Origin: Myxococcota bacterium
GTDB lineage: Bacteria; Myxococcota_A; Polyangia; Polyangiales; Houyiibacteriaceae
NCBI GenBank assembly: GCA_025453555.1
Contig: JALOQC010000006.1
Coordinates: 1 to 40,241, forward strand
DNA: 40,241 nucleotides
Direction of reading: 5' to 3'
Of this stretch, positions 1-7,867 are shown piece after piece (position 1 is the stretch's first letter; every line of letters begins with the position of its first letter). The position numbers and the translations under genes were made by a program. The notes beneath the pieces were generated by a model. The model worked only from the letters and a program-made list of their open reading frames with translations, did not search any database and was not told where the DNA came from.

Positions 1-1
1 G

Positions 2-466
2 GCCCGCGCGGCCGAGCAGGAGCGTCTGCTCGCGCACGAGCGCCAGATGGTCGAGATCAAGGCCAAAGAGAAGAAGGGCATGCACCCCGGCATCATCGCC
101 GGCATCGTGGTGGTGCTCGTCGGCGCGTTCGCGGGCATCTACTTCGGTGTGATCAAGCCGGAGCAGGAGCGCGCGGCCGAGGTCGCGCGTCTGGAGCGTG
201 AGCGTGCGGACCGCGCGGCAGCCGAAGCGGCGGCGCAGGCGGAAGCGCGTCAGCAGGCGATCGCGGAGGCCGAGGAAGCGCGGCGTCGTGCGGAAGAAGC
301 GGCGCGGCTCGCGGCGCAGACGGCGGAGACGGCCGCGGCGGCGCAGGCCGACACGACGGCGCCGCGGCGCAGCACGGTCCGCCGCCCGCGTCCGGGTGGG
401 ACCACGATGTCGAGCGCGATGAGCGGCGGAGGTGGCGACGACCCGCTCGCGGGCCTCGATCTCTGA
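2..466 (+). CDS. C-terminal part of a single-pass membrane protein with a charged coiled coil
   Basis: The reading frame is open from base 2, so the gene begins upstream of the window; an internal ATG at 47 is probably not the real start because the frame continues upstream with the same charged composition. The visible 154 residues hold a Glu/Arg-rich stretch, one strong membrane segment (IIAGIVVVLVGAFAGIYFGV, about residues 33-52), then a long Ala/Glu/Arg-rich region that should form a coiled coil, and a Gly-rich end finishing DDPLAGLDL. This layout is common in myxobacterial envelope or kinase-associated proteins, but no family can be named from this fragment. The gene is followed by a clear intrinsic terminator, so it ends its transcription unit. 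Confidence 0.8.
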   Translation, partial: ARAAEQERLLAHERQMVEIKAKEKKGMHPGIIAGIVVVLVGAFAGIYFGVIKPEQERAAEVARLERERADRAAAEAAAQAEARQQAIAEAEEARRRAEEAARLAAQTAETAAAAQADTTAPRRSTVRRPRPGGTTMSSAMSGGGGDDPLAGLDL

Positions 467-492
467 CCGCGACCGAGTTTCCTGATTCGACG

Positions 493-522
493 AAAACGCC
501 CGGGCTCGCGCTCGGGCGTTTT
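493..522 (+). terminator. Rho-independent terminator
   Basis: A perfect 10-bp stem (AAAACGCCCG at 493-502 pairing with CGGGCGTTTT at 513-522) ends in a T run (519-523). It lies 27 nt after the stop codon at 466. It is the most canonical terminator in the window. Confidence 0.9.
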
Positions 523-624
523 TGCGTCCGCATGTCGCGCACGCATCGCCCCTCTGGGGTCGCGCGCCGGCATCGCCCGTCCGCGTCGCGTGCCGCATCG
601 CGCGCGCACGAACGCGAACGTTGC

Positions 625-633
625 TGCTACTCT
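625..633 (+). promoter_or_regulatory. Extended -10 promoter element (TGCTACTCT)
   Basis: TGCTACTCT matches the TGnTAnnnT extended -10 form. The hexamer (628-633) ends 7 nt before the GTG at 641, so transcription should begin at or next to the start codon. The same arrangement occurs before several other genes in the window. No clear -35 hexamer is seen. Confidence 0.6.
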
Positions 634-640
634 CGATCGA

Positions 641-1876
641 GTGCGGGCGCTCGTCGCGGCCTTGATGGGGCTCTTGGTTCCGCGCGTGGTCTTCGCGGCC
701 TGCGAGACCCGCGAGGCGCCGCTCGTCGGCGTGACGCTCGAGCAGTGCGTCGAGGCCGACGCCGAGCACTGGCGGGTCTCGATCGAGCTCTCCACGGCAG
801 ACCTCGGGCTCGCGGTGTCCCGACCGAGCGAGCGCGCGCGGACGGTCGAGCGTTGGGTCGCGGAGTCGCCGGGGGTCCGGCTCGCGGTGCAGGCGGGGGA
901 CTTCGACTTCCCGAGCTACGCACCCGAGGGGCTCACGGTGGGCGAAGGCGAGGTGTGGTCGGACACCACCGACGACGGTGTGCACGCGCTGATCGGCTTC
1001 GACTCGCGTGGGGTCGGCGTGTTCGTCCCGCCTCGTCAAGTGGTGCCGGCGGAGACGTGGATGGACGACGTGGTCAGCGGCGTGGCGGTCCTCCGCGACG
1101 GGGTGCCGGTCGAGTGTGCGGGGCGCGGCTGTGAGCGGCGGTCTCGCACGGGGCTCGGGCTCGACGCGACCGGGCGGCGCTTGATCGCGGTGGTCGCGCT
1201 CGGCGATCGGCCCACGCGCCTCGGGGTCACCGACGCGGAGCTCGGCGCGTTGCTCCGCGAAGCGGGCGCGCACCACGGATTGCGGAGCGGTCAGGGCGCG
1301 TGGTCGGTGCTCTGGTCGGGCAGCGCGCTCGCGGTGCCTTCCAGCGACGGGGAGTCGCGGCCGACGGCGGCGTTTCTCGGGGTCGTCGATCGCGGCGGAG
1401 GGGCGGAGACGCGGCTGCGTGGGATCGTCGGCGTGGAGGGCATGCCCGAACGCGTGCTCATGGCGGCGCGGATCCGGGTGGAGTCGCTCGACGGACGTTT
1501 GGTCGCGGAGGGCGGCACACTCACGTCCGGCGCGTACTGGGAGTACACGCTGCCTGTGCGCGAGTACGTCGTCCGCGCGTCGCTCGCCGGCTACCGCACG
1601 GGCTGCAAGCTCTGCGTCGGGGTTCCGAGCAGCGACGTGTGGTGCAGCGTGTTCCTCACGCCGGGCGAGGGATCGCAGGTCTGCGCGCCGCCGCCGCGCA
1701 CGCTCGAGGTCGGGCCGTGGCCCGAGGCGATGGACGCCGGAGTGAGCGACGCGGGGGCCGACGCGGGCCCGCGCACGGGGAGCGTCAGCGGGTGCGCGGT
1801 CGGAGCCGAGGGACGCGGCTGGATCGTGGCGGTGATCGGGATCGGGGCGGGGGTGATGAGGCGGCGTCGACGATGA
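641..1876 (+). CDS. Phosphodiester-glycosidase-like secreted protein with MYXO-CTERM-like anchor
   Basis: GTG 641 is chosen over the in-frame GTG at 590 because it starts a clean signal peptide (VRALVAALMGLLVPRVVFA, then ACE) and sits 7 nt after a -10 element. The middle resembles the NAGPA/DUF2233 phosphodiester glycosidase fold: an AVQAGDFDFP segment like the family's NGxFFD, then RTGLGLDATGRRLIAVVALGD and a following helix like the family's LxELxxLLxxLGA. The family's LDGGGSS signature is replaced by RSGQGAWSVLW, so the catalytic site may be lost. A carboxypeptidase-regulatory-like beta domain with four Cys follows, then an Asp/Ala linker, SGC, a hydrophobic helix and five Arg. That tail matches the MYXO-CTERM sorting pattern, so surface anchoring is expected. 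The substrate is unknown. Confidence 0.72.
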   Translation: MRALVAALMGLLVPRVVFAACETREAPLVGVTLEQCVEADAEHWRVSIELSTADLGLAVSRPSERARTVERWVAESPGVRLAVQAGDFDFPSYAPEGLTVGEGEVWSDTTDDGVHALIGFDSRGVGVFVPPRQVVPAETWMDDVVSGVAVLRDGVPVECAGRGCERRSRTGLGLDATGRRLIAVVALGDRPTRLGVTDAELGALLREAGAHHGLRSGQGAWSVLWSGSALAVPSSDGESRPTAAFLGVVDRGGGAETRLRGIVGVEGMPERVLMAARIRVESLDGRLVAEGGTLTSGAYWEYTLPVREYVVRASLAGYRTGCKLCVGVPSSDVWCSVFLTPGEGSQVCAPPPRTLEVGPWPEAMDAGVSDAGADAGPRTGSVSGCAVGAEGRGWIVAVIGIGAGVMRRRRR

Positions 1877-1931
1877 GCCGAACGAGCGAGACGACGAGAA
1901 GGATGAGCTTCGCGACCTGCGAGGGCCTCCG

Positions 1932-3143
1932 ATGAGCCAGGTGCGGACGGGACTCCTGACGACCAGCGCCGGCGGCGAGATCGTGCTGCGGCGCGTGATG
2001 GTGCGCGTGGTGAGCGGGCCGTCGCGTGGGCGCGAGGCGCTGCTCGAAGAGGGCACGATGGTGCTCGGCAGCCACCCGGACGCGGACCTCGCCATCGAGG
2101 ATCCGACGGTGTCGCGCTTCCACGCGGAGCTCGGGCTGCTCGCGGACGGAATCCGCGTGCGCGATCTGGGATCGACGAACGGCACCTTCGTGGGCGAGTC
2201 GCGCATCGAGGTCGCGGTGCTCCCACCGGCGGCGGAGCTTCGGGTGGGCAAGAGCCGCATCGAGCTCACGCCGGCCGACGTGCCGGTGCCGGAGGCGCCG
2301 CCGGAGGCGACGCGCTTCGGTGGCCTGGTCGGGCAGAGCGCGGTGATGCGGCGCGTGTTCGGGTTGCTCGAAGGCGCGGCGGCGTCGAGCGCGCCGCTCC
2401 TGATCGAGGGCGAGGCGGGCACCGGGAAGAGCGAAGCCGCGGAGTCGGTGCATCGCGCGTCGACACGAGCGGCGGCGCCCTTCGTGGTGCTCGATCTCTC
2501 GGTGGCGAGCGACGTCGAAGGACACGTGGCGCGCGCGCAGGGCGGGACGTTGGTGCTCGATCGGCTCGAGCGTCTGTCGGCCCCGCAGGCGGCGGCGCTC
2601 GTCGCGATGCTCGACCGACGCGAGCGGGGCGAGCTCGACGTGCGCGTGATCGGGACGAGCCGCGCAGACCTGCGGCAGCGTGTCGAGGAAGGCGCGTTGC
2701 GGCGTGACCTCTACTTCCATCTCGCGGCGGTGCGGGTGGTGATGCCGCCGCTGCGCGAGCGCCGAGAGGATGCGCCGCTGCTGGTGGCGGAGCTCGCGTC
2801 GCGGCTCGGACATCCGGATCTCGGTCTGTCCGCGGAGGAGCTCGCGCCGCTCGCGACGCACGCGTTCGAAGGCAACGTGCGCGAGCTCGCGCGGCTGGTG
2901 GAGCAGCTCCTGAGCCAGACCGCGCGTGGCAGCGTGCCGCCTCCGCCGGTGCCGATGGAAGGCGAAGAGATGGCGGGGCTCCCGTTCAAGGAAGCGAAAG
3001 AGAAGCTCGTGGACGCGTTCGAGGCGCGCTACGTGGCGATGCTCCTCGCGCGCCACGAGGGGAACCTCTCACGTGCGGCTTCGGAAGCCGGGCTCGACCG
3101 GAATTACTTGGCCAGACTCGCGAAGAAACACGGATTGAGGTGA
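1932..3143 (+). CDS. FHA-AAA+-Fis-type regulator, enhancer-binding-protein-like but without GAFTGA
   Basis: 403 residues. An FHA domain occupies about residues 25-112, with VSRFHAEL at 60-67 and STNGTFV at 81-87, so phospho-threonine binding is expected. An AAA+ domain follows: Walker A GEAGTGKS at 160-167, a Walker-B-like strand GGTLVLDRLERL at 204-215 with Arg in place of the usual Glu after Asp, RRDLYFHL at 257-264 and GNVRELA at 314-320. A Fis-type helix-turn-helix ends the protein (about 373-403). The stretch that normally carries ESELFGHEKGAFTGA is missing: PFVVLDLSV runs almost directly to Walker B. Without GAFTGA it is unlikely to remodel sigma-54 polymerase in the usual way, so it may be a regulator controlled by a Ser/Thr kinase but independent of sigma-54. 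It converges on prfC with a 13-bp gap. Confidence 0.85.
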   Translation: MSQVRTGLLTTSAGGEIVLRRVMVRVVSGPSRGREALLEEGTMVLGSHPDADLAIEDPTVSRFHAELGLLADGIRVRDLGSTNGTFVGESRIEVAVLPPAAELRVGKSRIELTPADVPVPEAPPEATRFGGLVGQSAVMRRVFGLLEGAAASSAPLLIEGEAGTGKSEAAESVHRASTRAAAPFVVLDLSVASDVEGHVARAQGGTLVLDRLERLSAPQAAALVAMLDRRERGELDVRVIGTSRADLRQRVEEGALRRDLYFHLAAVRVVMPPLRERREDAPLLVAELASRLGHPDLGLSAEELAPLATHAFEGNVRELARLVEQLLSQTARGSVPPPPVPMEGEEMAGLPFKEAKEKLVDAFEARYVAMLLARHEGNLSRAASEAGLDRNYLARLAKKHGLR

Positions 3144-3156
3144 GCTTCTTCGTCGC

Positions 3157-4752
3157 TCATTTTTCCACGCCTGCGCGAATGGGCGCGGTCTCCAAGAACT
3201 TCCACTCCGCGTGATCGCGGGTTGCGCGCTCGAGCTCCCAGTCGTCGCGGAAGAGCGCGACGAGCGCGCCGTCCTGATCGTGGACCGCGAGGGGGATGCG
3301 GGCGGCGAGGAGCTCGTCGACCCGGGTGGTGCCTTCGATCCAACGCGCGTGCTGGAAGGGCAGGCGGTCGAAGGTGATCTTCGCGCCGTACTCGTGCTGC
3401 AGCCGGAACGTGAGCACGTCGAACTGGAGCTGACCGACCACGCCGCAGATCGGATCCTTCTCGCGGCCCGGCTCGGAGAAGAGCTGCACGGTGCCTTCTT
3501 CGGCGAGCTCGTGGATGCCCTTCTGCAGCTGCTTGCGCTTGAGCGGATCGAGCAGGACCACGCGGCCGAAGTGCTCCGGCGAAAAGCGCGGCACCGCATC
3601 GAAGCTCATCGGACCGTTCGTGCTGAGCGTGTCGCCGATGCGGAAGAGGCCGGGATCGTAGAGCCCGACGATGTCGCCCGCGTAGGCTTCGAGGATCGAC
3701 TCGCGCTCTTGCGCGAAGAACTGCTCGGCGCGGTTCAATCGGATCTCTTTGCCGAGGCGGTAGTGCTGCACGCGCATGCCGCCCTCGAACTTGCCGCTGA
3801 CGATGCGCGCGAAGGCGATCCGATCGCGGTGCGAGGGATCCATGTTCGCCTGCACCTTGAAGACGAAGCAGGAGAAGCGGTCGTCCTCGGGGGAGAGCTC
3901 GTTGCCGGCGGCGTCGAGGCGCGGGCCGGGCACGGGGCAGAGATCCTCGAACGCCTTGAGGAAGGGCTCGATGCCGAAGCTGTTGAGCGCGGAGCCGAAG
4001 AAGACGGGCGTGAGCTCGCCTGCGCGGAACTTGTCGAAGCTCCACTCTTCGCCGGCGCCGTCGAGCAGCTCGATCTCGCTGCGGAGCTGCTGCGCGGGCT
4101 CGCCGCCGAGCAGCGCGTCGACCTCGGCGCTCTCGAGATCCGCGATCTTCACCTCGGCCTTGGAGGCGTTGCCTTTGTCGCCGCGCTCGAAGCGCAGGAC
4201 CTTCTTGCCGTGGCGGTCGTAGACGCCTTGGAAGAGATCGCCGCTGCCGATCGGCCACGTGTACGGCACCGAGCGCATGCCGAGGACCTCCTCGACTTGG
4301 CTCATCAGCTCGAAGGGATCGCGCGCGGGGCGGTCGAGTTTGTTGATGAAGGTGACGACCGGGATGCCGCGCATGCGGCAGACGTGGAAGAGCTTGCGCG
4401 TCTGCGGCTCCACGCCCTTGGCGGCGTCGAGGATCATGATCGCGCAGTCCGCCGCGGTGAGCGTGCGGTAGGTGTCTTCGGAGAAGTCGTTGTGACCGGG
4501 CGTGTCGAGGAGGTTCCAGCGCAGGCCGTCCCACTCGAACTGGAGCACCGAGCTCGTGACGGAGATGCCGCGCTGCTTCTCCAGCTCCATCCAGTCGGAC
4601 GTGGCGGAGCGCTTGGACTTCCGGGACTTGACGGCACCGGCCATGTGAATCGCGCCTCCGTACAGGAGGAGCTTCTCCGTCAGCGTGGTCTTGCCCGCGT
4701 CCGGATGCGAGATGATGGCGAAGGTGCGCCGCTTGAGGTGCTCGCGCAGCAT
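3157..4752 (-). CDS. prfC: Peptide chain release factor 3
   Basis: RF3 is the translational GTPase that releases RF1/RF2 from the ribosome after termination. The 531 residues match the family's usual length (about 530). Visible motifs: G1 SHPDAGKTT near the N-terminus, the switch region with RGISVTSSV, G3 DTPGHNDFSEDTYRTL and G4 NKLDRPARDP, followed by the RF3-specific C-terminal region ending in the ERATRDHAEWKFL segment. Two in-frame ATGs exist, at 4764 (MPRL...) and 4752 (MLREH...). I chose 4752 because a TGCTACATG -10 element overlaps the upstream ATG, which would put the transcription start at the second one. The gene is divergent from the UbiB-like gene. Confidence 0.95.
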   Translation of the reverse strand: MLREHLKRRTFAIISHPDAGKTTLTEKLLLYGGAIHMAGAVKSRKSKRSATSDWMELEKQRGISVTSSVLQFEWDGLRWNLLDTPGHNDFSEDTYRTLTAADCAIMILDAAKGVEPQTRKLFHVCRMRGIPVVTFINKLDRPARDPFELMSQVEEVLGMRSVPYTWPIGSGDLFQGVYDRHGKKVLRFERGDKGNASKAEVKIADLESAEVDALLGGEPAQQLRSEIELLDGAGEEWSFDKFRAGELTPVFFGSALNSFGIEPFLKAFEDLCPVPGPRLDAAGNELSPEDDRFSCFVFKVQANMDPSHRDRIAFARIVSGKFEGGMRVQHYRLGKEIRLNRAEQFFAQERESILEAYAGDIVGLYDPGLFRIGDTLSTNGPMSFDAVPRFSPEHFGRVVLLDPLKRKQLQKGIHELAEEGTVQLFSEPGREKDPICGVVGQLQFDVLTFRLQHEYGAKITFDRLPFQHARWIEGTTRVDELLAARIPLAVHDQDGALVALFRDDWELERATRDHAEWKFLETAPIRAGVEK

Positions 4753-4761
4753 GAGCCGCGG

Positions 4762-4770
4762 CATGTAGCA
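4762..4770 (-). promoter_or_regulatory. Extended -10 element of prfC (TGCTACATG)
   Basis: The minus strand reads TGCTACATG, then 9 nt, then ATG (4752-4750). The element contains the first possible prfC ATG, which argues that translation begins at the second ATG on a leaderless message. Confidence 0.5.
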
Positions 4771-4935
4771 CCCACGCTCGGGGCCGTCACTCGCGGGTCC
4801 GCGGTGGCGCTCCGTGACGTCGGTGGTGGATGTCGCGTCCACGAGACACCTGGGCCATCGCGTGCGTGGGGGCGACAAGACGCGTCGGCGCGATCCCCGC
4901 ATGAGGGCGCGAGGGGCGTGAGGTGTGCGTGGCGC

Positions 4936-4990
4936 GCGAGCGTCACGAGCGCGCGCCGCGAGCGTCACGAGCGCGCGCCGCGAGCGCCGC
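4936..4990. repeat. 22-bp tandem direct repeat between divergent genes
   Basis: GCGAGCGTCACGAGCGCGCG plus CC occurs at 4936-4957 and again identically at 4958-4979, with a partial third copy. It lies in the 258-bp region between prfC and the UbiB-like gene, just upstream of the latter's -10 element, so it could be an operator or simply a slippage product. The rest of that intergenic region (about 4771-4935) shows no gene. Confidence 0.6.
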
Positions 4991-4992
4991 CG

Positions 4993-5001
4993 TGCTACCA
5001 A
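4993..5001 (+). promoter_or_regulatory. Extended -10 element (TGCTACCAA)
   Basis: The hexamer TACCAA (4996-5001) is preceded by TGC and ends 9 nt before ATG 5011. It fits the leaderless pattern seen elsewhere, although its last base departs from the -10 consensus. Confidence 0.45.
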
Positions 5002-5010
5002 GGGGCCGTC

Positions 5011-6307
5011 ATGCGAGCCGTGATGCTGACGGGCCGCTTCTTCCTCGTGGCGTGGGTCTTCTTCGCCGCGGGCGTGGTCTATCTCGCGCGCCGCGTCGCG
5101 ATCGGGCGCGCGGACAAGGCGCGCGTCGAGCGGCTGCGCGGCGAACTGCTCGCGAGCACCTTCCAGCGCCTCGGCGCGACCTACGTGAAGTTCGGGCAGA
5201 TCCTCTCCACGCGTCCGGACCTCGTGGGGCCGGGGATCACCGAGCCGCTCTCGCGCTTGCAGGATCAGGTCGCGCCGATTTCCTTCGCGGAGATCGCGCG
5301 GGTGCTCGACTCGGAGCTCGACGCGACCACGCGTGCGCGGCTCGTCTCGATCGAAGAGACGCCCATCGCGGCGGCTTCGGTCGCCCAGGTGCACCGCGCT
5401 TCACTCGACGACGGATCGAAGGTCGCGCTGAAGGTGCAGCGACCGCTCGCGCGTCTGCAGGTCGAACGCGATCTGGTGCTCTTGATGATGGGCGCGAAGC
5501 TCGTGAGCGTGGTGCCTTCGATTCGGCTCCTCTCCCTGCCCGGCGCGGTCGAACGCTTCGGCGAGGCGATGCGCGGCCAGCTCGATTTTCGTTTGGAAGC
5601 CGCGAACAACCGGCGCTTCGCGGAGAACTTCGCGGACGACGAGGGCATCGCGGTTCCGAAGCTCTTCGACGAGCTCTGCACCGAGCGCGTGCTTCATCGA
5701 GGGCGTGCGCGCGACGGAGCCGGAGAAGGTCGGCGGCGATCGGGTGGCGCTCGCCGCGCGCGGCTTGCGCTGCATCCTGAAGATGGTCTTCGAGGACGGC
5801 TTCGTTCACGCGGATCTGCACCCGGGGAACATCCTGCTCACGGCGGACGGTCGCGTGGTGCTCATCGATCTCGGGCTGGTCGCGGAGATCGACGACGAGC
5901 TGCGTGGGCCGTGGATCCAGACCTTCGTCGCGGTCTCGCAGGTCGACGGCAAGCTCGCGGCGAGCCTCTTCTATTCGCACGCGCCGTTCGTCGGGTCGGA
6001 CATCGACTACGCGGCCTTCGAGCGCGACGTGCTCGCGCACTTCCAGAGCTTCCACGGCAAGCCGCTGCACGAGCTGGAGGCGAGCCAGGTGCTCGCGGGG
6101 ATGATGAACATCCTGCGCAAGCACGAGGTGCAGGTCGATCCGGTGTTCACGGTGGTGAACCTCGCGATGCTCGTCGCGGAGGGGCTCGGCAAGCAGCTCG
6201 ATCCGAAGCTCGATCTGATCGCACACGCGGCGCCCTTTCTGATGAACGCCATCGCCAACGCGCCCCCGCCGAGGCCGCCGCGGCGCGAGGTCCCGGTCCT
6301 CCCGTGA
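5011..6307 (+). pseudogene. UbiB/AarF/ABC1-family atypical kinase, frameshifted
   Basis: The first part (from ATG 5011) has an N-terminal membrane segment, the family's KxGQ element YVKFGQILSTRPDLVGP (residues 58-74), the Ala-rich AAASVAQVHRA (120-130) and the Lys in VALKVQRP. It stays in register up to the Leu-His codons at about 5692-5697. The rest of the kinase continues in the next frame from about 5693: FIEGVRATEPEKV, the catalytic GFVHADLHPGN and the metal-binding VLIDLGLV, to a stop at 6307. Conserved family members usually have a few residues between VL and FIEG, so an 8-nt deletion (or other loss equal to 2 mod 3) near 5692 best explains the break. Family role: ATPases/kinases supporting isoprenoid-quinone lipid metabolism. 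It could be a true pseudogene or a sequencing/assembly error; the rest of the sequence is intact and unremarkable. Confidence 0.85.
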
Positions 6308-6327
6308 GGCGTGTCGGGAGGGTCGTG

Positions 6328-7749
6328 ATGCGCTTCGTGATGCGGCGCGCGTTCGTGGGCGTGTGCGTGGCGATGGCGCTCGTAGCGAGCGCATGTGTCC
6401 CGGATCTCTCGCGCTTCTCGGTGGAGAAGGGCGATTCGGGGATCGACGCGAGCGTGCAGGACGCCGGCGCGAGCGACGCCGAGCTGGACGCGGGCGCGAG
6501 CGACGCGGGAGAGGAGCTCGACGCGAGCCGCGATGGCGGTGAAGACGCGGGGCTCGACGCAGGACCGACCCCGACCGCGCTCGACGACGCGTGCTCGACG
6601 CGCTGGACGGAGCTCGAGTCGGAGCCGACGGGCGCGTGCCGAGGTCGTGGCGTCTCCACGATCGCGTCGCCCTTCGAGATCGACGACGTCGCGATCACCC
6701 GTGCGCTCGACGGCACGTTGATCGTCGCGTTCGACGACCTCGAAGGCCCCGACTACGGCGTGCTCCGGACGCTCACGATCGACGAGCGCTCGCTCGCGGT
6801 GGCAGCGGGCCCCTCGATCGAGCCCGAGGCCGCGATCGGCGAGGTCGTCGGTGTCGCGCTCGCGCTCGCGACCGAAGCGCCGAACACGCACCACCTCGCA
6901 TATTGGCTCCGCTCCGACTTCGGAAACGAGGTCCGCTACCGGACGTTGCGCGGCGGCGTGTGGTCTCCCGTGCAGACGCTGGCGACCGGCGCCGGCCCGT
7001 CGGGCGCGGTCGACGTCGCGGTGGACTCGGACGGACGCGCGGTGGTCGCCTGGCACGACGACGAATCGGGCGCGAACGCGTCGCGACGCGAGCGCGTGGA
7101 CGGCAGCTTCTCGCCGCGCGTCACCATCCGCACCGACGGAGACTCGCGCTTGTGGGGACCGGGCCGCGTCGCGCTCGCGACCTCGGAGGGCGGCGTCGCG
7201 CACCTCGCGTTCCAGTGGAGCATCACGCTCGCGGCTTCCGCGCCTTCGTACGCGGTGGGTGCGACGGAGTGGTCGACCGCGCGCACGCTCGACAACCAGG
7301 CGATTGCGAACCGCGCCTCGGGGGTCGGCGTCGACCTCGCGCTCGTCGGCGACGAGGTCGTGGTGGCGTACCTCGACTGGACCGCGGGCCTCGGCGACGT
7401 GCGCCTCGCGCGCTTCCGCGGCGGCTCGGACGCGACGATCGAACGGTACCTGCCGGACATCTCGATCGCGGATCTCCCGGGGCGACATCCGCTCGCGATC
7501 GAGAGCGATGCGCTCGGGCGGCTGCATCTCGTCGTCGCCGACGCGACCGCGGGAGAGACCTGGCTGCAGTACCACCGCCAGACCCTCGTGGGCGGAGAGC
7601 TGCGATGGATCGTGGACGAGATCGCGCGCATCGCGGCGACGCCGGAGGAGGTGCGCATGGATCTCGTCATCGGCGCCGACCGACGACCGCACGTGGTCTA
7701 TTGGGATCCGGAGCGCGCCGAGCTGCGCTACGCCACGCTGCGGCCTTGA
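6328..7749 (+). CDS. Secreted lipoprotein with Asp/Ala linker and repeated beta-strand domain
   Basis: 473 residues. The N-terminus is a lipoprotein signal (FVGVCVAMALVASAC); in-frame starts exist at GTG 6325, ATG 6328 and ATG 6340. An Asp/Ala/Gly/Glu-rich linker of about 60 residues follows the Cys, typical of myxobacterial surface lipoproteins. The remainder alternates strands with phrases such as VDVAVDSDGRAVVAWHD, GRVALATSEGGVAHLAF and HPLAIESDALGRLHLVVAD, which looks like a beta-propeller of the kind seen in sialidase/exo-alpha-like folds. No catalytic signature is recognised. It begins 20 nt after the UbiB-like gene and may be co-transcribed with it. It converges with the hydrolase gene. 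Confidence 0.75.
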   Translation: MRFVMRRAFVGVCVAMALVASACVPDLSRFSVEKGDSGIDASVQDAGASDAELDAGASDAGEELDASRDGGEDAGLDAGPTPTALDDACSTRWTELESEPTGACRGRGVSTIASPFEIDDVAITRALDGTLIVAFDDLEGPDYGVLRTLTIDERSLAVAAGPSIEPEAAIGEVVGVALALATEAPNTHHLAYWLRSDFGNEVRYRTLRGGVWSPVQTLATGAGPSGAVDVAVDSDGRAVVAWHDDESGANASRRERVDGSFSPRVTIRTDGDSRLWGPGRVALATSEGGVAHLAFQWSITLAASAPSYAVGATEWSTARTLDNQAIANRASGVGVDLALVGDEVVVAYLDWTAGLGDVRLARFRGGSDATIERYLPDISIADLPGRHPLAIESDALGRLHLVVADATAGETWLQYHRQTLVGGELRWIVDEIARIAATPEEVRMDLVIGADRRPHVVYWDPERAELRYATLRP

Positions 7750-7822
7750 GGCGCGGTCGAGGCCGGGCACCTCCGCGCCACCTCGCTCGCGATCACGGAC
7801 ACACGGTCGCGATCACGGTCGC

Positions 7823-7840
7823 GATCACGGCGTCGTGATC
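7823..7840. terminator. Possible bidirectional terminator hairpin between convergent genes
   Basis: GATCACG (7823-7829) and CGTGATC (7834-7840) form a perfect 7-bp stem with a 4-nt loop, in the 118-bp gap between two convergent genes. Copies of the GCGATCACGGTC phrase just upstream repeat the left arm. There is no T run, so this is a weak call. Confidence 0.4.
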
Positions 7841-7867
7841 CCGAGCACGGCGATCGCGGACATCGCG

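Noticed and set aside
3211-5010. Very long plus-strand open frame running antisense through prfC into the UbiB-like gene
   Set aside because: Its translation opposite prfC is Glu/Ala/Arg shadow sequence without domains; the true protein starts at ATG 5011 after a promoter element.
5689-5705. Programmed ribosomal frameshift in the UbiB-like gene
   Set aside because: There is no slippery heptamer or downstream structure, and conserved residues are missing at the junction, so a deletion is simpler.
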